Origin: an uncultured Lachnospiraceae bacterium
GTDB taxonomy: Bacteria; Bacillota; Clostridia; Lachnospirales; Lachnospiraceae
NCBI GenBank assembly: GCA_946405185.1
Contig: CAMJGH010000018.1
Coordinates: 1 to 37,951, forward strand
Length of the DNA stretch: 37,951 bases
Direction: 5' to 3'
Part shown: piece after piece, positions 24,672 through 31,726 of the stretch
Numbering within the stretch: the first letter of the stretch is position 1
Layout of the letters: every line of letters begins with the position of its first letter
Made by a program: the position numbers and the translations under genes
Notes under the pieces: generated by a model
What the model was told of the DNA's origin: nothing
What the model saw: only the letters and a program-made list of their open reading frames with translations
Databases searched by the model: none

Positions 24672-25571
24672 ATGGAACTGCTGCTGATCATCCTGTTAGC
24701 CCTGGCCATGAACGCCCAGTCGGTCTTTTCGCGCCTGTACCATAAGACCATCCCCGCCACCGTGGACAACGCCGCGGTGCTGACGGTCTTCCGGTGCCTG
24801 ATCATGGCCGTCCTGTTTGCCGTGACCGCCGGCTTCGCGTTCACACTTCACAGGCCCACCATGGTGTACGCAGCCGTCTACGGCGGGCTGCTGGCCGTCA
24901 ACCTGACCGTTTGCACCATCGGGCTGATGCTCGGGCCCATCGGGCTGTCCACGCTGATCGTCTCGTTCTCGATGATCGTGGTCAGTCTGTACGGCATCGT
25001 GTTCCTCCAGGAGCCTCTCACCTGGCAGCTGGCCGTGGGCATCGGCATGATCGCCGTCAGCATGGTCCTCCTGTATGAGAAGGAACCGTCCGGGACGAAG
25101 CTGAGCCTGCCTTGGGCCATCTGTGTGGCCATCGCGTTTGTGGCTAACGGCGCCTGCACCATCACGCAGAAACTGCACCAGATCGCGTTCCCCGGGCAGT
25201 TCATCCACGAGTTCATGATCGTGGGGTCGCTGGTCTGCGTGGCGGGGTCGCTGCTGCTGGCAGCCGGTTACCGGGCGCTTGCGGGGAAGAAAGAAGCGCG
25301 CGCCGTTTCGGAGCGTGTGCCGCTCCGTGAGTGCTTTCGCCGCGGCTGGGCGGGGATGCTGGGCATCGGCATCAGCTGCTATCTGGTCAACTTCCTGCTG
25401 ATGGTCCTAAACTCCCGGTCGGCGGCTTCGTTTCTGTTCACCACGCTGTCCGGCCTGTCCATCCTGCTTTCGGCGGCGCTGTCGCGCTTTGTCTACCACG
25501 AGCCCATGAGCACGCGCCAGCGGATCAGTTTTGTCATCGGTCTGGCCGCCGTGATCCTGATGAATCTTTGA
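24672..25571 (+). CDS. EamA/DMT-superfamily transporter
   Basis: A 299-residue membrane protein with about ten predicted helices in two halves, the usual drug/metabolite transporter layout. It begins MELLLIILLALAMNAQSVFS, and the second half ends with the common FVIGLAAVILMNL. GPIGLSTLIVSFSMIVVSLY is a typical EamA helix with the Pro-Ile-Gly turn. The start at 24672 follows AAGGAG; the longer frame from 24597 lies inside the GH2 gene. It probably exports or imports a small metabolite; the substrate is unknown. Its TGA stop is the first three bases of an IS605-like terminal motif (see next feature). Confidence 0.88.
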   Translation: MELLLIILLALAMNAQSVFSRLYHKTIPATVDNAAVLTVFRCLIMAVLFAVTAGFAFTLHRPTMVYAAVYGGLLAVNLTVCTIGLMLGPIGLSTLIVSFSMIVVSLYGIVFLQEPLTWQLAVGIGMIAVSMVLLYEKEPSGTKLSLPWAICVAIAFVANGACTITQKLHQIAFPGQFIHEFMIVGSLVCVAGSLLLAAGYRALAGKKEARAVSERVPLRECFRRGWAGMLGIGISCYLVNFLLMVLNSRSAASFLFTTLSGLSILLSAALSRFVYHEPMSTRQRISFVIGLAAVILMNL

Positions 25572-25638
25572 CATCCTCCCACGGTTAAAACCGTGGGCTT
25601 TCCCGCGCAAACTTCTGTAAGACCGGGCATGCCCGGTC
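25569..25638 (-). mobile_element. Solo IS200/IS605-family terminal hairpin (relic without transposase)
   Basis: The plus strand reads TGACATCCTCCCACGG... with a perfect 9-bp hairpin (CCCACGGTT 25578-25586 / AACCGTGGG 25589-25597). On the minus strand this is the familiar end ...CCGTGGGAGGATGTCA that closes many tnpB-carrying IS200/IS605 elements. A second perfect 18-base palindrome, GACCGGGCATGCCCGGTC, lies at 25621-25638. No tnpA or tnpB is nearby. In intact elements this end also encodes the 3' scaffold of the TnpB guide RNA, so the stretch may be a scaffold relic. The motif is recognised from memory of such ends; alternatively the first hairpin is only the terminator of the EamA gene. Confidence 0.55.
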
Positions 25639-25653
25639 GGAAAGGATAACACG

Positions 25654-27282
25654 ATGAAAGTCATTGCCATTACAGCGGGAGCAGAAGCCATCCGCTTGCA
25701 GGTGCAGCCGGCCTGTGCCGCACCCGTCCGTGTGCGGGCGGAAGTGCCCACCGTGAATGCCCGCCGGCCCGAAGAGGGCGGGCGTGTATTGTACGAAGCG
25801 GAGATGACGGCACCGGACGGTGTGTATGTGCTGCCGGCCGTCTGTGACGGCTTTTTGCTGTCTTCCGCGCGGTTTACGGTCTTCGGTCCGGACGGGAGCA
25901 GGGCGGACGGCGTGCGGTATGTGACGGACATGGAGGCCTCCTACTCAAAGGCGGACGTTCCGTTCCCGCAGGTGGAGAGGCCGGTCGGCACGTGGCTGCT
26001 GGCGTCGGAAGAGGATATCGATTTCATGGGCCTGGGCTTCATGATGAACGAGATGAACCAGGCCTGGATGCTCACACTGCACCCCCAGGCGGACGATGTC
26101 CCGTGGGAGTACAACGGGAAGACGTACTGGATGAATGCCTGGTATCTGAAACTGAACGACGAACTGATGGCGACCATCCGAAAAAAGAAGATCCCGTGCC
26201 TGATCCGCTTCATCAACCGGAAACTCTACCGGGGGCATCTGGCCGATCCGGAACTCTACGCCATCCTGAAGCACCCGGACTATGAGGATATCGAACATTT
26301 TGAGCGCATCAGCGCGTTCAATCTGACCACCGAAGAGAGCGAGCAGATGTACGAAGCGTGCCTGGATTTCATCATGGCGCGCTACGCGGACCCCAAAAGC
26401 CCTTACTACGCGTTCTGCATGATCGACATCGGCAACGAGATCAACATGTCCGAGGTCTATTACAACTGCGGGCACCGCACCGTGGGCGAACTGATGGAAG
26501 AGTACTCCGAGGCGCTGCGGCTGGCGTGGATCATTTCGCGCCGCTACAACGCGCAGTTCCGTGTGAACATCTCTATGGAGCCGGATTTTGCCGAAACGCG
26601 CAGCCCGTACAAGGACCGGTACTACCCGGCGCTGGACTGCCTCGTCTACCTGCAGGCCATCTGCCAGCGGGACGGCGATTTTGACTGGGGCATCGCCGAG
26701 CACCCGTACCCGGAGAACCTGTTCTGCCCGGATTTCTGGAACGACCGGACCGCGCCGTTCTCGTTCAAGGCGCCGCTCATCACCATGCGCAACCTGGAGA
26801 TCTGGCCACTCGTCACCTCCCACCCGTACTTCCGGTACAGAGGAGAGCCGCGCCGCCTCATCTTTGACGAGCAGGGGTTCCACACGGACGACAAACACCC
26901 CTGGACGGAGGAGCAGGGGGCGTACGGGTTTGTGCTGCTGTGGGAGAAGTTCCGCAGACAGCCGCTCATCGATCTGTTCCTGATCAACCGCGACGCGGAC
27001 GTGCCGGACGATGAAGAAGGCGGCCTGCACCTGGGCCTGCGCCGCTCGGACGGGTTTATCGACGACGACCACATCTACGTGAAACTGACCGCCCGCAAGA
27101 TGATCTGCTCCGCCATCCGCGCCATGGGCACGCCCGAAGAGGACGCCTGGATCCGCGCAGCCAGACACTACATCGGCGAACCCCTCTACGACTATCTGCT
27201 GGATCCGCCGCTGCCGGCAGAAGAGGAGCTGACGAAGGTGCTGCAGGTGTATGATCTGTCCGCGTACGGCGTTTCGGTCTGA
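25654..27282 (+). CDS. DUF5722-like protein, putative clan GH-A glycoside hydrolase
   Basis: A 542-residue protein with a beta-sandwich-like N-terminus (1-95) and a TIM-barrel-like body. The stretch EYNGKTYWMNAWYLKLNDEL and the later FIMARYADPKSPYYAF/IDIGNEINMSEVYYN match what I recall of the DUF5722 family. GNE places Glu262 as a likely acid/base after a strand, preceded by Asn as in clan GH-A; Glu406 in LIFDEQGFHT is a likely nucleophile about 145 residues later, the right spacing for strands 4 and 7. There is no signal peptide, so it is cytoplasmic. GGAAAGG serves the ATG at 25654. It lies between two GH2 genes, supporting a role in the same glycan breakdown. Enzymatic activity is inferred. 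Confidence 0.7.
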   Translation: MKVIAITAGAEAIRLQVQPACAAPVRVRAEVPTVNARRPEEGGRVLYEAEMTAPDGVYVLPAVCDGFLLSSARFTVFGPDGSRADGVRYVTDMEASYSKADVPFPQVERPVGTWLLASEEDIDFMGLGFMMNEMNQAWMLTLHPQADDVPWEYNGKTYWMNAWYLKLNDELMATIRKKKIPCLIRFINRKLYRGHLADPELYAILKHPDYEDIEHFERISAFNLTTEESEQMYEACLDFIMARYADPKSPYYAFCMIDIGNEINMSEVYYNCGHRTVGELMEEYSEALRLAWIISRRYNAQFRVNISMEPDFAETRSPYKDRYYPALDCLVYLQAICQRDGDFDWGIAEHPYPENLFCPDFWNDRTAPFSFKAPLITMRNLEIWPLVTSHPYFRYRGEPRRLIFDEQGFHTDDKHPWTEEQGAYGFVLLWEKFRRQPLIDLFLINRDADVPDDEEGGLHLGLRRSDGFIDDDHIYVKLTARKMICSAIRAMGTPEEDAWIRAARHYIGEPLYDYLLDPPLPAEEELTKVLQVYDLSAYGVSV

Positions 27283-27305
27283 GACAGGAGTGCCTGTAAT
27301 TTCTT

Positions 27306-27334
27306 TTGACGATTAGTACGTTTCCCGATATACT
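27306..27334 (+). promoter_or_regulatory. Strong sigma-A promoter before the beta-mannosidase operon
   Basis: TTGACG (27306-27311), exactly 17 bases, then TATACT (27329-27334). It starts 24 bases after the DUF5722-like gene. Transcription would begin near 27341, about 20 bases before a terminator-type hairpin. It is the best-matching plus-strand promoter in the window. Confidence 0.75.
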
Positions 27335-27340
27335 GTCTGT

Positions 27341-27440
27341 ATACGGGGTACCGAAACACAGCAGGGAGGAGCGGGAGGTGCCCGCGAGGCGGCTTGGGAC
27401 GGAGCCGCAGGGGGCACCTCCCGCCCTCTCTGCGTTTTTT
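27341..27440 (+). ncRNA. Predicted short terminated transcript: attenuator leader or small RNA
   Basis: From the predicted start near 27341 to the T6 run is about 100 bases. Most of it folds into one long stem: 27361-27383 pairs with 27412-27433 (13 perfect GC-rich base pairs, continuing through a bulge to over 20), with an inner GCGGCT/AGCCGC stem. No open reading frame of note is inside. I do not recognise a known riboswitch, T-box, SRP or 6S RNA. Either it is a leader in which termination is regulated ahead of the mannosidase, or a free small RNA. Confidence 0.5.
27361..27440 (+). terminator. Long GC-rich intrinsic terminator with T6 tail
   Basis: Stem arms 27361-27383 and 27412-27433, followed by GTTTTTT ending at 27440. 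It would stop both read-through from the DUF5722-like gene and transcripts from the promoter at 27306, unless antitermination occurs. The remaining 67 bases to the mannosidase start contain a further weak inverted repeat and an AGGAGG ribosome site but no second obvious promoter. Confidence 0.8.
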
Positions 27441-27507
27441 ATATCCAACCGCCGGCAGTTTATGGCCTGGCGGAACTGTTCAAGAACGTCTATAGGAGGA
27501 ACCGTTG

Positions 27508-29976
27508 ATGATCACACGCCTGTTGTCGGACAACTGGTCCGTGAACCAATGGGGAGAGTCCGTTTCCGTTCCGGTGACGGTCCCCGGCTCGGTCTACAGC
27601 GCGTATCTGGACGCCGGCCTTATGGAAGACCCGTTCTGGCGGGACAACGAGGATGCCGCGCGCGATCTGATGGAGAACGACTTTGCCTTCACCTGCCGGT
27701 TTGTGGCGGAGCTGGGGATCCTGTCCAGCCGGCGCGTCGTGCTGCGCTTTGAAGGCCTCGACACCCTGGCGGATGTCTTCCTGAACGGCGTGTTCCTCGG
27801 GCATACCGACAACATGCACCGGCGGTGGGATTTTGAAGTGAAAGACGTGCTGTCGATTGGGGAGAACACCCTGACGCTGCACTTCTTCTCGCCCACGCGC
27901 TTCATCCGCGAAGCCTACAAAGAGACGCCGGAAGAAGGCGTGGCGCAGGCCATGAAGGGCTACCCGCTGCTGCGCAAGGCGCACTGCATGTTCGGGTGGG
28001 ACTGGGGCCCCCGTCTGCCCGATGCCGGACTGTTCCGGCCGGTCATGCTGCTGGGGTCGGACGGCGTGATGCTGGATGGTGTGCACATCCGCCAGGTGCA
28101 CGAGGAAGGCCGCGTGCGGCTGCAGCTCTCCCCGGAACTGGATGCCGGTGACGGCATCGTCCCGTGGGCGGATATCCATGCTGAAGAATGCGGGCTTTCC
28201 TACGCCGTGCGCGTGACCACGCCGGACGGGAAGGTGCTGACGGTGGAAGACAGCCCGAAAGAGATCGTCATCGATGATCCGCAGCTGTGGTGGCCGAACG
28301 GTTACGGCGGTCAGCCACTGTACCGTGTGGCCGTCACGGTGTCCGAGAACGGCGCCCCCGTGGATACGTGGGAGCGCCGCATCGGCCTGCGCACCATGAC
28401 CATCCGCCGGCAGAAGGACGAGTGGGGCGAGTCATTCGCCCACGAAGTCAATGGTGTGGCCATCTTTGCCATGGGCGAGGATTACATTCCGGAAGACAAC
28501 ATCCTGTGCCGCATCACCCGCGAGCGGACGTTCCACCTGCTGAAGCAGTGCAAAGACGCGCATTTCAACGTGATCCGCGTCTGGGGCGGCGGGTTCTACC
28601 CCAACGACGACTTCTACGACGCGTGCGATGAGTACGGCCTGATCGTCTGGCAGGATTTCATGTTTGCCTGCGCCTTCTACCGGCTGACGGATGCCTTTGA
28701 GGAGAGCATCCGCGCGGAGGCTGCCGACAACATCCGGCGGCTGCGCCATCACGCCTCGCTGGGGCTGTGGTGCGGCAACAACGAGATGGAGATGTTCGCC
28801 TGCGACAACAACCTGGTCAGCCGCCCGGGCGATCTCTCGGACTATATCAAGATGTACGAGTACATCCTGCCGCAGGTGGTCAGACGGGAAGACCCGGATA
28901 CGTTCTACTGGCCGGCCAGCCCGTCCTCCGGCGGCGCCATCGATAAGCCCAACGATCCGGACCGCGGCGATGTCCACTTCTGGGAAGTGTGGCATGGAAA
29001 CCGGCCGTTCACGGCGTACCGCCAGTACGGCTTCCGTTATCTGTCCGAGTTCGGCTTCCAGTCGTTCCCGGCCGTGAAGACCATCGAGACCTTCACCCTG
29101 CCGGAGGACCGCAACATCTTCTCGTACATCATGGAGCGCCACCAGCGCAACGATGCGGCCAACGGCAAGATCATGAACTACATGAGCGCCACCTACCGCT
29201 ATCCCACGTCGTTTGAGACGCTCGTCTACGCCTCGCAGCTGCTGCAGGCGGAGGCCATCCGCTACGGCGTGGAGCATTTCCGCCGCCACCGCGGCCGCTG
29301 CATGGGCGCAGTGGTCTGGCAGCTGAACGACTGCTGGCCGGTGGCCTCGTGGTCGTCCATCGACTACGAAGGGCGCTGGAAAGCCGTCCACTACGCCGCC
29401 AAACGGTTCTTCGCGCCGGTGCTCGTCTCGTGCGAAGAGGAAGGCATCCTCTCGCAGAACACGGACGTCAACGCCGAACCGTACGACGTGAAAAAGTCCG
29501 TCCGCTTCAATATCTCCAACGAGACCATGGCACCCGTGCGCGCCACGCTGCGCTGGGCGCTCAAGGACGGCGATGGGCGTGTGAAGCGTGAAGGAGCGAT
29601 CCCGTTTGACGTGCCGGCCCTGACGGCGGCCTGGTCCGAGACCATCAACCTGCCGGAAGCGAATCTGTACGGCGACCATGTCTTCTTTGAGGCTGTGGAT
29701 GAAGCCGGCGCCGTCATCGGCCGCGGAAGCGTCATCTTTGCGCCGCCCAAACATTTCCGCTTCGCCGACCCGCACCTGACGGTACGCGCGGAAGGCGATG
29801 AACTGGTGATCACCTCGCAGGCCTACGCCCAGAAAGTGGAAGTGCAGAACGCAGACGAAACGCTGCTCCTCTCGGACAACTACTTCGACATGGAGCCCGG
29901 AGAAGAAAGAAGAGTGCAGGTACTGGAGGGCACCTCCGAGAATCTCCGTGTCCGCAGTGTGTATGATATACGGTAA
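27508..29976 (+). CDS. Beta-mannosidase, glycoside hydrolase family 2
   Basis: An 822-residue GH2 beta-mannosidase, length typical of the family (about 800-850). The N-terminus LSDNWSVNQWGESVSVPVTV and PGSVYSAYLDAGLMEDPFWRDNE is the mannosidase-type jelly roll. KAHCMFGWDWGPRLPDAG is a hallmark of the subgroup. The acid/base is Glu426 in LWCGNNEMEM and the nucleophile Glu514 in YLSEFGFQSFP. AVVWQLNDCWPVASWSSIDY adds substrate-pocket tryptophans. No signal peptide is present, so it acts on imported mannosides, such as Man-beta-1,4-GlcNAc or mannobiose. ATG 27508 is chosen over TTG 27505 because AGGAGG is then 8 bases away. It is the first gene after the terminator-containing leader. Confidence 0.93.
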   Translation: MITRLLSDNWSVNQWGESVSVPVTVPGSVYSAYLDAGLMEDPFWRDNEDAARDLMENDFAFTCRFVAELGILSSRRVVLRFEGLDTLADVFLNGVFLGHTDNMHRRWDFEVKDVLSIGENTLTLHFFSPTRFIREAYKETPEEGVAQAMKGYPLLRKAHCMFGWDWGPRLPDAGLFRPVMLLGSDGVMLDGVHIRQVHEEGRVRLQLSPELDAGDGIVPWADIHAEECGLSYAVRVTTPDGKVLTVEDSPKEIVIDDPQLWWPNGYGGQPLYRVAVTVSENGAPVDTWERRIGLRTMTIRRQKDEWGESFAHEVNGVAIFAMGEDYIPEDNILCRITRERTFHLLKQCKDAHFNVIRVWGGGFYPNDDFYDACDEYGLIVWQDFMFACAFYRLTDAFEESIRAEAADNIRRLRHHASLGLWCGNNEMEMFACDNNLVSRPGDLSDYIKMYEYILPQVVRREDPDTFYWPASPSSGGAIDKPNDPDRGDVHFWEVWHGNRPFTAYRQYGFRYLSEFGFQSFPAVKTIETFTLPEDRNIFSYIMERHQRNDAANGKIMNYMSATYRYPTSFETLVYASQLLQAEAIRYGVEHFRRHRGRCMGAVVWQLNDCWPVASWSSIDYEGRWKAVHYAAKRFFAPVLVSCEEEGILSQNTDVNAEPYDVKKSVRFNISNETMAPVRATLRWALKDGDGRVKREGAIPFDVPALTAAWSETINLPEANLYGDHVFFEAVDEAGAVIGRGSVIFAPPKHFRFADPHLTVRAEGDELVITSQAYAQKVEVQNADETLLLSDNYFDMEPGEERRVQVLEGTSENLRVRSVYDIR

Positions 29977-29997
29977 AACATTTGCAAGGAGATTCCT

Positions 29998-30651
29998 ATG
30001 GATTTTACCAAACATGTCACCATGGACCCGTCCGGGTTCGTTCTGCTGGCGGACGCGGTGCCCGGCATCGTACAGGAGATCCGCTACTATTCGACCTACA
30101 ATTTCGTGGGCCAGCGCATCGACGGCTACGAAGAGCCGGTGGCGCTGCTGACCAAGGAAGCCGCCCGGGCCCTGAAGGCCGTGGCAGCCGAAGTGAACGT
30201 GCACGGCTACCGCCTGAAAGTGTTTGACGCCTACCGGCCGGCCTGTGCCGTGCGGTCTTTCGTGCTGTGGGGCATCGAGGACCTGGACCTGCGCATGAAG
30301 CCGTACTTTTACCCGGACCTGCCCAAGCAGGAACTCTTCAAGCGCGGGTACATCGCCAGCCAGTCCAGCCACAGCCGCGGCAGCGCCGTGGATCTGACGC
30401 TGCTGGACATGCGCACCGGCAAGGAAGTGGACATGGGCAGTCCGTTCGATCTGTTCAGCGAAGTGTCGCACCCGGACTATGCCGGCATCACGGAAGAGCA
30501 GTCTGCCAACCGGCAGTTTTTGCAGGACGTGATGGTGCGCAGCGGCTTCCTGCCCATCGACTGCGAATGGTGGCACTTCATGCTGGCCGATGAGCCCTAC
30601 CCGGACACCTACTTTGAGTTTCCGGTGTCCTCGGCCTATCTGAAGCGCTGA
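29998..30651 (+). CDS. D-alanyl-D-alanine dipeptidase (VanX/DdpX family, peptidase M15D)
   Basis: A 217-residue zinc dipeptidase. The SxHxxGxAxD motif appears as SSHSRGSAVD (zinc ligands His125 and Asp132), and ExxWH as ECEWWHF-type residues Glu190 and His193. FDAYRPACAV holds the conserved Arg. Length fits VanX (about 202) and DdpX. It hydrolyses free D-Ala-D-Ala, either for peptidoglycan turnover nutrition or, in van clusters, for glycopeptide resistance. No vanH, vanA or vanRS is nearby, so a nutritional or wall-recycling role is more likely. No signal peptide is visible. It lies 21 bases after the mannosidase with AAGGAG before its ATG. Confidence 0.9.
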   Translation: MDFTKHVTMDPSGFVLLADAVPGIVQEIRYYSTYNFVGQRIDGYEEPVALLTKEAARALKAVAAEVNVHGYRLKVFDAYRPACAVRSFVLWGIEDLDLRMKPYFYPDLPKQELFKRGYIASQSSHSRGSAVDLTLLDMRTGKEVDMGSPFDLFSEVSHPDYAGITEEQSANRQFLQDVMVRSGFLPIDCEWWHFMLADEPYPDTYFEFPVSSAYLKR

Positions 30652-30697
30652 GACGGCTTGCCGGGAGGATATCTGTCAACACCGTGAGGAAAACGCC

Positions 30698-31705
30698 ATG
30701 GTACACGACCGAAAATGGGAAAACATCCTGCTCCTTTCCTTTAAGATCGCGATCGCCAGCTTTCTGTCCATCTTTACGGCGGAGCTGCTGCACCTGCAGT
30801 ATGCCTCCTCGGCCGCCATCGTGGCGCTCCTGACGCTTCTGACCACGCGCAAGGGCACCCGGAAGCTGGCGACCATCCGCATCCTGTCGTTCGCGCTGAT
30901 CATGCTGCTGGGGGTGGCCACGTTCCACCTGATCCGCAGCGAGTCAACGGCGTTCGGCATCTTCATGCTGCTGACGGTGTTCCTCTGCGAGGCGCTCGGG
31001 TGGCGGGCCACCATCTCCGTGAACGCCGTCATCGGCACACACATGCTGATGATAGGCGGGCACTTTACGGGGGCGTTCTTCCTGAACGAGTTTCTGCTGG
31101 TCTTCATCGGCAACACCTACGCCTACCTGCTCAACCTCCTGCAGGACAGCCACAGTTACGAGGCGGGCATCGCGAAGGACATCCGCCGCGTTGAGGAGCG
31201 CATGCAGTTTGTCCTGCGCGAGATCGGCGGGTACCTCTCCGGGAAGGAGATGTCGGAGGAGGTCAGCGTCTGGGACCAGCTCAACGGCCTTGAACGGGAC
31301 ATCCGCCACTACATCACGGAGGCGTACGAGTACCAGGAGAACACCTTCCGGGCGGGAGCGGAGTACTATGCCGCGTATTTCGAGATGCGGGCGGAGCAGC
31401 TGTCCATCCTGCACAACCTCCACACGGAGATGCGCAAGATCCGGACCATCCCCGCGCAGGCCGCCATGGTGGCGGAATACGTGGATTACCTGGCGGGGTA
31501 CGTGACCGAGCTGAACGTGCCCACCGAACAGAAAGCCCGCCTGCAGGTCATTTTTGAAGAGATGAAGACACAGCCGCTCCCCGCCATGCGGGAAGAGTTT
31601 GAGAACCGGGCGGTCCTTTACCACATCCTGATGGATCTGGATGAGTTTCTGATCGCCAAAGAAAAGTTTGTCACCGAATTCCGAAAAGAACACAGGACAT
31701 CATAA
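30698..31705 (+). CDS. Aromatic acid exporter family protein (ArAE/FUSC-like)
   Basis: A 335-residue membrane protein. The first 145 residues form about four to six short helices (ILLLSFKIAIASFLSIFTAE, ASSAAIVALLTLLTT, LSFALIMLLGVATFHLI, FGIFMLLTVFLCEALGW). The remaining 190 form a charged, helical cytoplasmic domain. This fits the Gram-positive ArAE_1 plus ArAE_1_C layout. Such proteins are half the size of the proteobacterial exporters, and their substrates are mostly unknown. The start has GAGGAAAA upstream. It is in line with the VanX-like gene and the TIR protein, with short gaps. Confidence 0.85.
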   Translation: MVHDRKWENILLLSFKIAIASFLSIFTAELLHLQYASSAAIVALLTLLTTRKGTRKLATIRILSFALIMLLGVATFHLIRSESTAFGIFMLLTVFLCEALGWRATISVNAVIGTHMLMIGGHFTGAFFLNEFLLVFIGNTYAYLLNLLQDSHSYEAGIAKDIRRVEERMQFVLREIGGYLSGKEMSEEVSVWDQLNGLERDIRHYITEAYEYQENTFRAGAEYYAAYFEMRAEQLSILHNLHTEMRKIRTIPAQAAMVAEYVDYLAGYVTELNVPTEQKARLQVIFEEMKTQPLPAMREEFENRAVLYHILMDLDEFLIAKEKFVTEFRKEHRTS

Positions 31706-31726
31706 ACGAAGGGGAAGAGACAGGCC

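Noticed and set aside
27361-27433. Leader hairpin before the mannosidase as a small SRP RNA or T-box
   Set aside because: There is no GGAA-type SRP apical loop and no T-box sequence or specifier arrangement; it fits a terminator or attenuator.
28432-30576. 714-codon minus-strand open frame spanning the mannosidase and VanX-like genes
   Set aside because: It crosses two real genes with intact catalytic motifs. Its composition (His, Arg, Val, Gly rich) is that of an antisense shadow.
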